64,000 nt of DNA from Zavarzinia compransoris (GCF_003173055.1 NZ_QGLF01000004.1:372001-436000), one strand, 5' to 3'; counted from the first letter of the stretch, positions 1-9,361 are shown. Program-made: numbers and translations. Notes: generated from the sequence alone by a model not told the origin.

Positions 1-1719
1 GGCCGACAGGCGCAACTGGCCCGGGCGGAGGTCACGGCCCTGATCGCGGAACTGACCATCGTCATGCGCGACCAGCCCTGGTCCTTCTTCGATCACACCG
101 ACCTGCTGGATTTTCCGGGCGCCCGCAGCCGCGAGAATTTCCCCGATCCGCGCCGCTTTCTCGACCAGGCGGGCTCGCTCGGCTCGGTCTATCTGCGCGG
201 CAAGGTCGCCTATCTCTTCGAGCGTTACTGCGCCGAGCGCGAGCTTACCTCCATGCTGCTGTGCATCGGTCCCTCGAACCAGGAGGTGCGCACCCTGCCG
301 GCCATGGTGAAGGACTGGATCGACGCCACCCACGGCGAAACCCCGGAGGAGCGGGAGCGGCAGGAAAACGCGCTCTTCCTGGTGCTGACCAAGTTCGACA
401 TGGAATTCGAGGAAAAGGCCGGCCAGGCCGCGACCACCGAGGGGCGGTGGACGGCGCGGCTGAATGCCTCGCTGCTCGATTTCTTCGGCAAGGCCCATGA
501 CTGGCCGCGCGCCTGGACGCCCTCGCGCGCCTTCGACAATAGTTTCTGGCTGCGCAACCCGAATTTCGTCGCGAAGCACATCCTCGATTACGACGAGGCG
601 GGCAAGGAGGCGGGCATCCGCGCCTCCGAAGCCGGGCGCATCGCCAAGGCCAAGGCCGATTTCCTCTCGAACGAGGCGGCGCAGCGCCATTTCCGCGACC
701 CGGAAAAGGCCTGGGACGAAGCCTTCCGCCTGAACGACGGCGGTATCTCCTATCTTGCCGCCTCGCTGGCGCCGGTGTGCAACCCGGCGATCAAGCGCCG
801 CCAGATCGAGGAACAATTGCGCTCGCTGCGCCGGGCCATGGCGGAACGGCTGGCGCGCTACTACGTCTCGGGCGACCTGTCGGTCGAATTGGAGCGGCGC
901 CGGGCGGCGGCGCGCAATGCCGGGCGCCGGCTGGTCGCCTGTGCCGGCGACCAGAAATTCGGCGACCTGCTGCGGGCCCTGCATGTCCAGCCCGATGCCC
1001 TGATCGACCTCTATTACCGGGTCGAGGGCCACGAGCCGGCGGAGCCGGCGCCGGGCAAGGCGGCGGACGGCGGCCCCGCCCTCGGCCGCCGGCCCGATGC
1101 CCAGTCGATGATGGATGCCCTTTTCGGCGACGGGCCGGCGCCCGCCGCCGCCGCGGACGAGCCGCTGCCGGTCAGGGCGCGCGACCAGGCGGAACGCTTC
1201 GCCGATGCCGCCCTCGAATATTGGGCGGAACAGATCCATGCGCTGGCCGGCAACGGCCCCTTGCGCGATGCCATCGGTCTCGACGCCCAATCCGCCTCGA
1301 CATTGGTCGAGGAATTGGGGATCGGCGCCCGCCGCCTCGATATTGCCGCCGCGATCGCCGATCAGGTGCGGCGCCTTTCCGCCTATCGCGCCAAGCTGGG
1401 CGAGGCGGTGGCAAAGCCGGTGACGGCGGCGGAAACCGCGATCAATACCTATGTCAACCGCCTCGGCTTCGACCGGCGGCCGGTGACGGCGCGGCCGGTG
1501 AACCGGGCGACGGCGCGGCCGATCTTCCAGCCGACCCCGCCCGCCGGGAATTACCCGAAGCTGGCGGAGGAACCGGCAGCCTATGACCAGGCTTTCTATG
1601 TCGACTGGATCACCGGATTCCTGGCGTTTGCCGAGGAAAACGTCTCCTTCAAGGATGGCGAGGCGGTGGACGTCGAGGCCAACGCGCGGCTGGGTGGCAT
1701 CATCCAGGCCCTGAACTGA
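1..1719 (+). CDS. SrfC-like putative virulence factor, 5' truncated by window edge
   Basis: The frame is open from base 1, so the N-terminus lies outside the window; the ATG at 64 is internal. The visible part carries the segment DLLDFPGARSR, typical of SrfC (putative virulence factor family) proteins, followed by FLVLTKFDMEFEEK, which looks like a P-loop NTPase strand. A P-loop, if present, would lie upstream. SrfC belongs to the poorly understood srfABC operon of Gram-negative bacteria; its biochemical role is not established. It is followed after 14 bp by a Sel1-repeat membrane protein, so the two are probably cotranscribed. The family call is by motif recall and fairly confident; the function is unknown. 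Confidence 0.7.
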   Translation, partial: GRQAQLARAEVTALIAELTIVMRDQPWSFFDHTDLLDFPGARSRENFPDPRRFLDQAGSLGSVYLRGKVAYLFERYCAERELTSMLLCIGPSNQEVRTLPAMVKDWIDATHGETPEERERQENALFLVLTKFDMEFEEKAGQAATTEGRWTARLNASLLDFFGKAHDWPRAWTPSRAFDNSFWLRNPNFVAKHILDYDEAGKEAGIRASEAGRIAKAKADFLSNEAAQRHFRDPEKAWDEAFRLNDGGISYLAASLAPVCNPAIKRRQIEEQLRSLRRAMAERLARYYVSGDLSVELERRRAAARNAGRRLVACAGDQKFGDLLRALHVQPDALIDLYYRVEGHEPAEPAPGKAADGGPALGRRPDAQSMMDALFGDGPAPAAAADEPLPVRARDQAERFADAALEYWAEQIHALAGNGPLRDAIGLDAQSASTLVEELGIGARRLDIAAAIADQVRRLSAYRAKLGEAVAKPVTAAETAINTYVNRLGFDRRPVTARPVNRATARPIFQPTPPAGNYPKLAEEPAAYDQAFYVDWITGFLAFAEENVSFKDGEAVDVEANARLGGIIQALN

Positions 1720-1733
1720 GGCGGGAACAGGCG

Positions 1734-2969
1734 ATGTCGGGCCCACGCATGCGGATCGTCGAGGATGTCGCCCAGGTCGAGGGCGGGCATGCCATCGTCA
1801 TCGTCGAGGGCAAGGGCCAATATCTCGGCGACGGTACCCTGGGCATCCGCCGTCTCGGTTACGAGGCGGCGCATCTCGCGGCCGAGGGCTGGCGGGTGGC
1901 GGACGCAAGGGTGACCGCCGACCGCTATGAGATCCGCGACGGCGCGATCCAGTTCTACCTGGGGCCGGAGGTGACGCGCCACCTGACCTCGGACGACCAC
2001 GTCGCCATCGATGTCAACGGCATCCCCGGCCAGGCGGTGCTGGCCTGGCCGATGATCACGCCCTTCTACGAGGGCAAGACCGAATTCCGGCGCTTTTCCG
2101 CACGGCCGCGCCCGGCCCCGGTGGAACCGCCCGCGCCCGCGTCCGCCCCGGCGCCGGACGAGGAGCCGACGGTGATCATGGTGCCCCTGCACGCGCGGGC
2201 GCCGCAGCCGCAACTGCCGCCGGAATCGGAAACCGTGCGGCCCACCCCCATGCCGCCGCCGCCGCCATTGGGCCCCGACCCGGACGAGGTGGCGAGACGC
2301 AAGGGATCCCAGCCGGAAAAGCCGGCGGGCGGGCGCGTGCTGGCCGTGGTCCTGCCCGTGGTCTGGTGCCTTGCCGCCCTCGGCATCGGCGCTGCCGCCT
2401 GGCATTTCCGCCCCCAGGGGGAGGCGGTCGCGACCGCGCCGGCGGAGACGCCGCCCGCCCTGCCGGACAATCCCCCTTCGATCGACCTGCCGCCGGTGAC
2501 CGACCTGCCGCCAGAAACGCTGCCAGAAACGCCGCCGCAAACGCCGCCGGTCGCCGAAACGCCGCCCCAGAACCCGACCCTGCCGGATCCGCAGCCGCCG
2601 GCGGCGCGCAGCGTGCAGGACATCGTCCGGTCCGCGACCAGCCCGCAGCAGATCTACGACGAAGCCCTGAAATTCCGCGCCCGCGGCGATTACCAGGGCA
2701 TGCTGCTGCTGTTGGAAAATGCGGCCGAGCGCGGCCACGGCGAGGCGATGCTGGAAATCGGCCGGCTCTATGATCCGGCGACCTTCATCGCCGGCCAGCC
2801 GTTTTCGCGCGCCAATCCGGCTCAGGCGGCGAAATTCTACCGCAAGGCCGAGGCGGCGGGCGTGCCCGAGGCCGCCACTGCCCTGGCCGCCCTGAAAACC
2901 CTGCTCGACCAGAAGGCGGCGGGTGGCGATGCCGAGGCGCGGGCGGCGCTTGCCGCCTATTGGCCGTGA
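1734..2969 (+). CDS. single-pass membrane protein with C-terminal Sel1-like repeats
   Basis: A 411-residue protein. The N-terminal ~120 residues form a compact predicted cytoplasmic domain, then a long Pro/Ala-rich linker, one hydrophobic segment near residues 200-222, a second Pro-rich linker with repeated PET/PPQT motifs, and a C-terminal region (about 317-390) containing GHGEAMLEIGRLYD and a second similar unit, which are Sel1/TPR-like repeats. The layout suggests an inner-membrane protein with a periplasmic interaction domain on a Pro-rich stalk. It sits 14 bp after the SrfC-like gene and before the vWA gene, so it is likely part of the same envelope system. The N-terminal domain is not recognised. 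Confidence 0.75.
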   Translation: MSGPRMRIVEDVAQVEGGHAIVIVEGKGQYLGDGTLGIRRLGYEAAHLAAEGWRVADARVTADRYEIRDGAIQFYLGPEVTRHLTSDDHVAIDVNGIPGQAVLAWPMITPFYEGKTEFRRFSARPRPAPVEPPAPASAPAPDEEPTVIMVPLHARAPQPQLPPESETVRPTPMPPPPPLGPDPDEVARRKGSQPEKPAGGRVLAVVLPVVWCLAALGIGAAAWHFRPQGEAVATAPAETPPALPDNPPSIDLPPVTDLPPETLPETPPQTPPVAETPPQNPTLPDPQPPAARSVQDIVRSATSPQQIYDEALKFRARGDYQGMLLLLENAAERGHGEAMLEIGRLYDPATFIAGQPFSRANPAQAAKFYRKAEAAGVPEAATALAALKTLLDQKAAGGDAEARAALAAYWP

Positions 2970-2984
2970 GGATGGCGGCGCGCT

Positions 2985-3075
2985 CCCCCTCACCCCCGCC
3001 CTCTCCCCGAAGGGGCGAGGGAGGAAATGGCATCGACTCCCTCGCCCCTTCGGGGAGAGGGCCGGGGTGAGGGGG
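2985..3075. repeat. long GC-rich inverted repeat between two genes
   Basis: The left arm (about 2985-3022) and right arm (about 3038-3075) are near-perfect reverse complements separated by about 15 bp. Each arm itself holds the small palindrome CCCCGAAGGGG. It resembles the dispersed intergenic CCCTCACCCC...GGGGTGAGGG palindromes common in high-GC proteobacterial genomes. It lies inside an operon-like gene run, so it may attenuate transcription or stabilise mRNA; that is inference. Confidence 0.75.
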
Positions 3076-3102
3076 GAAATGCCGATGCAAGGAAGATCGC
3101 CG

Positions 3103-5043
3103 ATGCGCCTGTTCCGCCTTCTCGCCCTGGTTCTCGCCGGTCTCTGCGTCGGGCTCGGCGCCCTGCCGGCCGAGGCCCGCGCGCCCTTGCTGATCGAGGG
3201 CAAGAAGACCCTCTACCAGCGGGTCCTGGCCCGGCCGGGGGCGGAGGTCGTCAGCGATCCCATGGCGGCCCTGGGCAAGCCGGTGCCGCCCTTCACGGTC
3301 TTCTATGTCTATGGCCGCCAATCCGTCGGCGGGCGCGATTTCGTCGAGGTCGGAACCTCGACCAGGGGCGATGTCGCCGGTTTCATCGCCGCCGATCGGG
3401 TGATCGACTGGAAGCAGAGCCTGACGGTCGCCTTCGCCAATCCGGCGGCGCGGGAACGGGTGCTGTTCCTGAAGGACCGCGAGGCGCTCGGCCGGCTGAT
3501 GTCCTCCCCCGCGCGGGCGGCGGAGGCGGCGGCGATGCGCGATGCCGCCATCGGCGACCGCCTGCCGCCGGACAGCCCGGTGCTGGCGATCGAGCCGCCG
3601 ACCTTCGTCGATCTGGCCCGGCAATTCTACCTGCTGCCCATCCTCAATGCCGAACAGGCGCTGACCGACGACGGCTTCCCGGTCCGCCTGCTGGAAGTCG
3701 CGTCGGTCCCGGCCAACAAGCCGCCGGTCACGGTCGCCGCCCCGCCGCCCCCGGACCCGGATGAAATGCTGCGCCGTTTCAAGGTCGGGATCACGGTGGT
3801 CATCGACAATTCGGTCTCGATGCAGCCCCATATCGAGCGCACGCGCGACGTGGTGCGGCGGATCCACGAGCAATTGAAGGACACGCCCTTCGCCGACAAT
3901 ATCCGCTTCGGCGTCGTCGGCTTCCGCGACAGCACCAAGGTGACGCCGTCACTCGAATATGTCGCCAAAGTGTTCTCGCCCCTGTCCCCGGATCGGCGCC
4001 CGCTGGAAACCCTGGCCGCGCTCGACACCATGAAGGCGACACGGGTTTCCAGCCCCAATTTCTACGAGGACAGTTTCGCCGGCATCAAGCTGGCCCTGGA
4101 CGAGATGGACTGGGGGCCCTTCGGCGGGCGCTACATCATCCTGATCACCGATGCCGGCAGCCGCGCCGCCAACGACCCGTCCAGCGACACCCACCTCGGC
4201 CCAGAGCAATTGAGCCAGCTTGCCCAGCAGAAGGGCATCGCCGTCTTCGCCCTGCACCTGCTGACCCCGGCCGGCGTCAACGATCATGCCCGGGCCGAGG
4301 CGCAATACCGCCCGCTGACCCGGTTCCCGGGCGCCGGCAGCCTCTACTACCCCGTGCCCGGCGGCAGTCCCGATGCCTTCGGCCGCATGGCCGACCAATT
4401 GGTCGATACGCTGGTCGCCCAGGCCCGGGCGACGGTCGCCGCCGCCACGCCGGCCGCGCCGCCGCCGGCTCCCCCCGCCGCCGGTTCCATGGCCGACCAG
4501 GGCGCCATCGTCGGCTATGCCATGCGCATGGCTTACCTCGGGCGCGAGCAGGGCACGCGGGCACCCGATGTCTTCCGCGCCTGGACGGCGGACCGCGACA
4601 CCACGAAGCCGACCCTGCCGGCGCTGGACGTCCGCGTCCTGCTGACCAAGAACCAATTGTCCGACCTTGCCGCGGCGCTGCGCCTGATCCTGGACCAGGG
4701 CGAGAAGAACCGCCTGTCGCCGCAGGATTTCTTCGCGCAATTGCAATCGGCCGCCGCCGCCACGGCGCGCGACCCGTCCCTGGTCCGCCAGGTCGGCAAT
4801 CTCGGCGACCTGCTTGGCGAATATCTCCAGGACCTGCCGTACCGCAGCCAGATCCTCGGCCTCGACGAGCGGGAATGGCTGGCCATGGGCCCCGCCGCCC
4901 AGCGCGAGGTGCTGGACACGATCGAGGCCAAGCTCCGCCTCTACGGCGAATTCGACGCGACCAGCAACCTCTGGATCGCCTTCGGCGAGGGGCAGGCGGC
5001 GGGCGAGACGTATTTCCCGGTGCCCCTGGAGGCGCTGCCCTGA
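3103..5043 (+). CDS. secreted von Willebrand factor A domain protein (PpkA C-terminus-like)
   Basis: The start at 3103 is chosen because AGGA precedes it at suitable spacing and it begins the signal peptide MRLFRLLALVLAGLCVGLGA; two in-frame ATGs lie just upstream (3079, 3085). The mature protein has an N-terminal domain (about 30-220), then a vWA domain with the MIDAS motif DNSVS at residues 235-239 and the strand RFGVVGFRDS, and a C-terminal region. vWA domains of this type occur at the periplasmic end of the T6SS-linked kinase PpkA. No kinase domain is seen here. The stop overlaps the next start (TGATG), so it is translationally coupled to the ABC ATPase. A periplasmic sensor or scaffold role is inferred. 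Confidence 0.75.
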   Translation: MRLFRLLALVLAGLCVGLGALPAEARAPLLIEGKKTLYQRVLARPGAEVVSDPMAALGKPVPPFTVFYVYGRQSVGGRDFVEVGTSTRGDVAGFIAADRVIDWKQSLTVAFANPAARERVLFLKDREALGRLMSSPARAAEAAAMRDAAIGDRLPPDSPVLAIEPPTFVDLARQFYLLPILNAEQALTDDGFPVRLLEVASVPANKPPVTVAAPPPPDPDEMLRRFKVGITVVIDNSVSMQPHIERTRDVVRRIHEQLKDTPFADNIRFGVVGFRDSTKVTPSLEYVAKVFSPLSPDRRPLETLAALDTMKATRVSSPNFYEDSFAGIKLALDEMDWGPFGGRYIILITDAGSRAANDPSSDTHLGPEQLSQLAQQKGIAVFALHLLTPAGVNDHARAEAQYRPLTRFPGAGSLYYPVPGGSPDAFGRMADQLVDTLVAQARATVAAATPAAPPPAPPAAGSMADQGAIVGYAMRMAYLGREQGTRAPDVFRAWTADRDTTKPTLPALDVRVLLTKNQLSDLAAALRLILDQGEKNRLSPQDFFAQLQSAAAATARDPSLVRQVGNLGDLLGEYLQDLPYRSQILGLDEREWLAMGPAAQREVLDTIEAKLRLYGEFDATSNLWIAFGEGQAAGETYFPVPLEALP

Positions 5044-5765
5044 TGGGCCTCGTCGAGGTCGCGGGCCTTGCCCGCCGCTGGCGGGCGGAGGGGCGGGACT
5101 ATACGGTCGCGGTCGAGCGCCTGACGGTGGCGCCCGGCGACTGCATCGCCCTGACCGGCCCGTCCGGCGTCGGCAAGAGCACGCTGATCGACCTGCTCGC
5201 CCTGGCCCTGGCGCCCGACGCGGCGGAGCGCTTCGTGCTGCGCATCGGGGGGGAGGCGATCGATCTGGCCGCGCTGTGGCGCCGGGGCGGGCGCGGGCGG
5301 GCGGCGCTGGCGGCCCTGCGCGCCCGCATCGTCGGCTATGTGCCCCAGGCGGGCGGCCTGCTGCCCTATCTCGACGTCGAGGGCAATATCGCCCTGACCC
5401 AGCGCCTGAGCGGCCGGCCCGACCGCGCCCTGGTCCGGGAACTGGCCCGGCGCCTCGACATCGGCGATCTCCTGGCGCGGAAGCCGGCCACCCTGTCGGT
5501 CGGGCAGCGCCAGCGCGTCGCCATTGCCCGGGCGCTCGCGCATCGGCCGCTGCTGCTGCTGGCGGACGAGCCCACCGCCTCGGTCGATCCGGTGCGCGCC
5601 GCCGCCATTCTCGACCTGCTGATCGAAAGTGCGGCGGCGGCGGGGGCGGCGCTGGTCGTCGCCAGCCATGATCTCGACCGGCTCGACGGCCGTATCGGGG
5701 GGCGGCTGGTCCCGACCGTGGTCGCCGATGCCGAGGGCACGAGGGCGGTGTTCCACCCATGCTGA
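5043..5765 (+). CDS. ABC transporter ATP-binding protein (TagT/LolD-type)
   Basis: A 240-residue ATPase. Walker A GPSGVGKST is at residues 39-47, the signature is LSVGQRQR, and Walker B plus catalytic Glu is LLLLADEP. The ATG overlaps the vWA stop by one base, and the 3' end overlaps the permease start by 7 bp, so the three are tightly coupled. ATPases of this size paired with a single FtsX-like permease belong to the MacB/LolD/TagT group, which work mechanically in the envelope rather than importing a solute. TagT is suggested by the neighbours (permease, SUMF1-like protein, vWA protein); the sequence alone does not separate it from LolD-type ATPases. Confidence 0.85.
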   Translation: MGLVEVAGLARRWRAEGRDYTVAVERLTVAPGDCIALTGPSGVGKSTLIDLLALALAPDAAERFVLRIGGEAIDLAALWRRGGRGRAALAALRARIVGYVPQAGGLLPYLDVEGNIALTQRLSGRPDRALVRELARRLDIGDLLARKPATLSVGQRQRVAIARALAHRPLLLLADEPTASVDPVRAAAILDLLIESAAAAGAALVVASHDLDRLDGRIGGRLVPTVVADAEGTRAVFHPC

Positions 5766-6952
5766 GCCTGCGCCTCGCCCTGGCCGACCTCTGGCACGAG
5801 CGCGGCCTGGCCGCCTGCTTCATCGTGGCGCTGGCGGCGATCATGGCGCCGCTGCTGGTCCTTTTGGGGCTGAAGACCGGGATCGTCGACACCATGCGCG
5901 CCCAATTGCTGGAAGACCCCCGCATGCGGGAAATATCCTCCCTCGGCAACCGCACCCTGGGCGAGCCCGAGATCGAGGCCCTGCGCCAGGTCCCGGGCCT
6001 CGTCTTCGTCGTCGGCCGCACCCGGCAGCTGGCCGCGACCGCGACCCTGGCGCGGGCGGACGGCAGCCAGGCGGTGACCGCCGAACTGATCGCGACCGGC
6101 CCGGGCGATCCCCTGATCGCGCCCCTGGCGGCCCCGCTGGCCGATGGCGAGGCCGTGCTCAGCGCGGCGGCCGCCCGGCGCATGGCGCTCGGCCCCGGCG
6201 ACAAATTCCGCCTGGCCGTCCAGCGCCGGTTGGGCGAGCAGGTGGAGGGCAAGGCCCTGACCCTGACGGTCACCGGGATCGCCCCCGCCGCCGCCTTCGG
6301 GCGGGAGGGGGCCTTCGTCTCGGTCGATCTGCTTGCAGCACTTGAGGATTACCGCGACGGCCGGCCGGTGCCGCGCCTTGGCTGGGACGGGCCGAACACG
6401 CTGGTGCTGCGCGCCTTCGCCGGCTTCCGCGCGGTCGCCGGTGGGATCGAGGCGGTCGCCCCGGCCGCCGCCCGGCTGGAAGCGCTCGGCTATACGGTCT
6501 CGACCCGGGCGGACGAGATCGAGACGGTGCTGCGCCTCGACCGCAATCTTTCGGCGATCTTCCTCATCGTCGCGGTGATCGGCGGCACCGGCTTCGCGCT
6601 CAGCCTCGGCGCCAGCCTGATCGGCCATGTGGCGCGGAAGCGGGGGGAATTGTCGCTGCTGCGCTTCATGGGACTTTCGACCGGCGGAATGGCGGGTTTC
6701 CCCCTGTTCCAGGGTGTCGCTATCGCCATCCTTGGGACCGGGCTTGCGGTCGTAGTCTTCCTCGGTGCGGCCGAGGTCATCAATGCCCGGTTTTCCGAAG
6801 GTCTGCCGGGGGGCGGGGCGCTGTGCCGGCTGTATCCCCCGCAGGTCGCCGCCGTCGCGGGGCTTGCGCTTGCGGTCGCGGTCGCCGCATCCTCGCTCGC
6901 CGGGGTCCGGGCGGCCCGGGTCGAGCCGGGGGAAGGGGTGCGCCATGGCTGA
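5759..6952 (+). CDS. FtsX/MacB-like ABC permease (TagS-like)
   Basis: A 397-residue protein with one N-terminal membrane segment (about 18-40), a large extracytoplasmic domain, and three C-terminal membrane segments around LSAIFLIVAVIGGTGFALSL, VAIAILGTGLAVVVFLG and VAAVAGLALAVAVAAS. This 1+3 topology is that of FtsX-like permeases. It overlaps the ATPase gene upstream and the SUMF1-like gene downstream (ATG at 6945), so it forms a transporter with that ATPase and probably contacts the secreted SUMF1-like protein. By analogy with TagS it would transmit a signal across the inner membrane; that role is inferred from gene order. Confidence 0.8.
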   Translation: MLSLRLALADLWHERGLAACFIVALAAIMAPLLVLLGLKTGIVDTMRAQLLEDPRMREISSLGNRTLGEPEIEALRQVPGLVFVVGRTRQLAATATLARADGSQAVTAELIATGPGDPLIAPLAAPLADGEAVLSAAAARRMALGPGDKFRLAVQRRLGEQVEGKALTLTVTGIAPAAAFGREGAFVSVDLLAALEDYRDGRPVPRLGWDGPNTLVLRAFAGFRAVAGGIEAVAPAAARLEALGYTVSTRADEIETVLRLDRNLSAIFLIVAVIGGTGFALSLGASLIGHVARKRGELSLLRFMGLSTGGMAGFPLFQGVAIAILGTGLAVVVFLGAAEVINARFSEGLPGGGALCRLYPPQVAAVAGLALAVAVAASSLAGVRAARVEPGEGVRHG

Positions 6953-8486
6953 ACGGTGGCTGGTTGCCGGGGTTTCCGCCCTGGCCTTGCTGGCGGCGCC
7001 GGCTTCGGCGGCCGAACCGTCGTGGGATGCCAAGGCGTTCAATCCGGCCCCGGCCGAGGGCGATCAGGTGCTGCCCATGCCCTGCGGCGGCGCCATGGTC
7101 TTCCGCACGGTGGAAACGCCGACCGGGGATGCCGCCGCCGGGCCTTTGGACGACCGCCAGGTGATCGTCGGCACCACCGATCCCGAGACCGATTATGCCG
7201 AGCACAGCCGGCGCGACTATCTGGCCGGCGGCCTCGTCGCCCGCGACGGCAAGCGCCGCTTCCTGATCGGGAAATACGAGGTTACGGCCGATCAATATGC
7301 CGCGGTGATGGCCGGGACCTGCCCGGTGCCGGGGCCCCTGGGGCGGCGGCCGCGGGTCGACGTCTCGTGGTTCGACGGCATCGCCTTTGCCGCGCGTTAT
7401 ACCGAATGGCTGCTGGCCCAGGCGCCGGGCAGCCTGCCCCGCCAGGGCGAGACCACGGCCTTCCTGCGCCTGCCGACCGAGACCGAATGGGAATATGCCG
7501 CGCGCGGCGGCGCCGCCGTCTCCGAGGCGGAGTTCCGCGCCCGCCTGTTCCCGATGCCGGAAGGGGTGACGGCCTATGCCTGGATCGACGGGCCGGCCTC
7601 CGCCGACGGGCAGTTGCGGCCCATCGGCCTGCTGAAGCCCAATCCCCTTGGCCTGCACGACATGCTGGGCAATGCCGACGAATGGGTGCTGGAGCCCTAT
7701 CGGCTGGTGCGGGTCGCCCGGCTGCACGGGCAGGCCGGCGGCCAGATCGCCAAGGGCGGCAATTTCCGCACCGCCGAGGCGCGGCTGCGCGCCTCGCTGC
7801 GGGTCGAGATTCCGCCCTTCGATGCCGCCAGCGGCAAGGCGACGGCGCTGCCCACCACCGGCTTTCGCCTGGTGATGACGGCGCCGGTTTCCGCCTCGCT
7901 GTCGCGGATCGATGCGCTTCGCGCCGCCTTTATCGCCATCGAGCGCGGCCGGGGCGGGGAGACCGACCCGATCGCCCTGCTGCGCCGCCTGGCCGAGGAA
8001 GCCACCGACCCCGACATGCGCCGCGCGGTCGAGGCCATCACCCAGGCCCTGGCCGCCGAACGCACGGCCCGCGACGAGGCGGAGGCGCGCTCGGCGAAAT
8101 CGACCATCTATGCCGCCGCGACCATGATCCGCTCCATCCGCGATCTCGACCGCCGCCTGCAACCGGTGAAGGCGCGCTGGGAACTGGCGGAAAAGGCCAG
8201 GCGCGCCAATCCGGCCGAGGCGGACGAATGGAAGGTCCTCTACGATGCCACCGCCCAGGCGCTGGATATTGCGAAACGTGCCTATCGCGACGTCCTGGTC
8301 CAGACCGCCGACGACCTGGATGCGGCCCGCCTCAAGGCGGCGCTGGCGGTGCTGAGCGGGGAATTCGATGCCCGGGACCTGCCCAGCTTCACCCGTTTCG
8401 CCAGGCTTTTTGTGGCCCAGGTCACTGCCTATGCGGCACAACCGGCGCAGGATGATGGGCGTTGGTACCGGCAGTTGCTGGAATAG
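6945..8486 (+). CDS. secreted SUMF1/FGE-fold protein (TagR-like)
   Basis: The start at 6945 overlaps the permease by 8 bp and begins a signal peptide ending near APASAAE. The segment FLRLPTETEWEYAARGG at mid-protein is the hallmark of the formylglycine-generating enzyme/SUMF1 fold, supported by KYEVTADQYAAVMAG and GGNFRT. About 130 C-terminal residues are helical and charged, possibly coiled coil. TagR of the T6SS threonine-phosphorylation pathway has the same fold and gene context (after TagT and TagS). I see no sulfatase gene nearby, so a binding or signalling role is more likely than formylglycine formation. The stop codon lies inside the first of three tandem hairpin repeats. Confidence 0.8.
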   Translation: MAERWLVAGVSALALLAAPASAAEPSWDAKAFNPAPAEGDQVLPMPCGGAMVFRTVETPTGDAAAGPLDDRQVIVGTTDPETDYAEHSRRDYLAGGLVARDGKRRFLIGKYEVTADQYAAVMAGTCPVPGPLGRRPRVDVSWFDGIAFAARYTEWLLAQAPGSLPRQGETTAFLRLPTETEWEYAARGGAAVSEAEFRARLFPMPEGVTAYAWIDGPASADGQLRPIGLLKPNPLGLHDMLGNADEWVLEPYRLVRVARLHGQAGGQIAKGGNFRTAEARLRASLRVEIPPFDAASGKATALPTTGFRLVMTAPVSASLSRIDALRAAFIAIERGRGGETDPIALLRRLAEEATDPDMRRAVEAITQALAAERTARDEAEARSAKSTIYAAATMIRSIRDLDRRLQPVKARWELAEKARRANPAEADEWKVLYDATAQALDIAKRAYRDVLVQTADDLDAARLKAALAVLSGEFDARDLPSFTRFARLFVAQVTAYAAQPAQDDGRWYRQLLE

Positions 8487-8558
8487 GCGGGAAACCCGCC
8501 TGGTGCTGGAATAGGCGGGAAACCCGCCGGGTGCTAGAATAGGCGGGGAACCCCCGCC
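8477..8558. repeat. three tandem 28-bp hairpin repeats
   Basis: Copies start at 8477, 8505 and 8533, each GCTGGAATAGGCGGGAAACC plus CGCC with 4-bp spacers; the third is slightly diverged. Each contains the inverted repeat GGCGGG-AAA-CCCGCC, so the transcript would form three successive stem-loops. The stop codon of the upstream gene is within copy 1. There is no T-tract, so a role in mRNA stability or attenuation is as likely as termination. Confidence 0.9.
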
Positions 8559-8607
8559 GGGCCGCGGCCGTTCTATCGCCAGGGGCGTTCGGGAAAGGGG
8601 TGTTGTG

Positions 8608-9351
8608 ATGGAGGTCGCCATGGTTCGACGGCAGCGCAAGACGGCACTCAGGCTGGGGGGCACCCTGGTCCTTGTCGCCGCGCTCGGCCTTGGCGGCTGC
8701 GTCTCCAATTCCTATTCCTTCGGCGGCGGCGATTATTACGAGCCGCTGACCCCGGCCCAGGCGGCGCTGCGCGAACAGACCGACCGCTTCAATGAAACCG
8801 TCGCGACCGGCGCCGTCGCCGGCGCCCTGCTCGGCGCGCTGGTCGGCGCTTTGGCCGATTCCAGGAATCCCGGGCGCGGCGCTGCGATCGGCGCGGCCGC
8901 GGGCGGCGTCCTTGGCGGCGCTTCCGGCTACTACATCGCCAGCGAGAACGAGCAATATGCCAGCCGGGAACAGGCGCTGGAGGCGCGGATCCAGGCGGCA
9001 CGCAACGAAGCCGCATCCTATCGCCAGATCGCGGCCTCCTCGTCCAAGGTGGCGGCGGAGAACCGGCGGAAGCTGGCCCAGCTTGAACAGCAGTATCGCA
9101 ACGGCCAGATTTCCGCCCGCGACTACAAGGCCCGCACCGCCGCCATGCACGAGGACCTGCGCCTGATGGACGAAGCCTTGAGCAATGCCGGCGAGGTACG
9201 CCAGAAGATCTACGACGATTCGGGTTATGCCGGGCCCCAGGGCCGCGCCAGCCTGGGCCAGTCCAATGCCGATATCGCCCGCTCGGCGGAAGAGATCGCC
9301 CGCAGCCGCGACGAACTGGCCCGTGCCCTGGCCACGGTACCCGATGCGTAA
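8608..9351 (+). CDS. glycine-zipper lipoprotein
   Basis: A small envelope protein. A lipobox LGGC follows a hydrophobic signal segment (LVLVAALGLGGC), so it is probably a lipoprotein. Residues around VAGALLGALVGALADSRNPG and GAAIGAAAGGVLGGASGYY form a glycine-zipper hairpin, and the C-terminal half is Ala/Glu/Arg-rich helical coiled coil. The ATG at 8608 follows a purine-rich GGAAAGGGG; an ATG at 8620 after GGAGGT is the alternative. It lies between the SUMF1-like gene and a second lipoprotein gene. The position matches that of a TagQ-like outer-membrane lipoprotein, but sequence identity with TagQ cannot be judged here. Confidence 0.75.
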   Translation: MEVAMVRRQRKTALRLGGTLVLVAALGLGGCVSNSYSFGGGDYYEPLTPAQAALREQTDRFNETVATGAVAGALLGALVGALADSRNPGRGAAIGAAAGGVLGGASGYYIASENEQYASREQALEARIQAARNEAASYRQIAASSSKVAAENRRKLAQLEQQYRNGQISARDYKARTAAMHEDLRLMDEALSNAGEVRQKIYDDSGYAGPQGRASLGQSNADIARSAEEIARSRDELARALATVPDA

Positions 9352-9361
9352 GGGGAACCCG

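Noticed and set aside
3949..6273. 774-codon minus-strand open frame opposite the vWA and ABC genes
   Set aside because: Shadow frame; the plus-strand genes carry clear catalytic motifs.
8477..8558. Possible CRISPR array
   Set aside because: Spacers are only 4 bp, there are only three copies and no cas genes; it is a tandem hairpin repeat.
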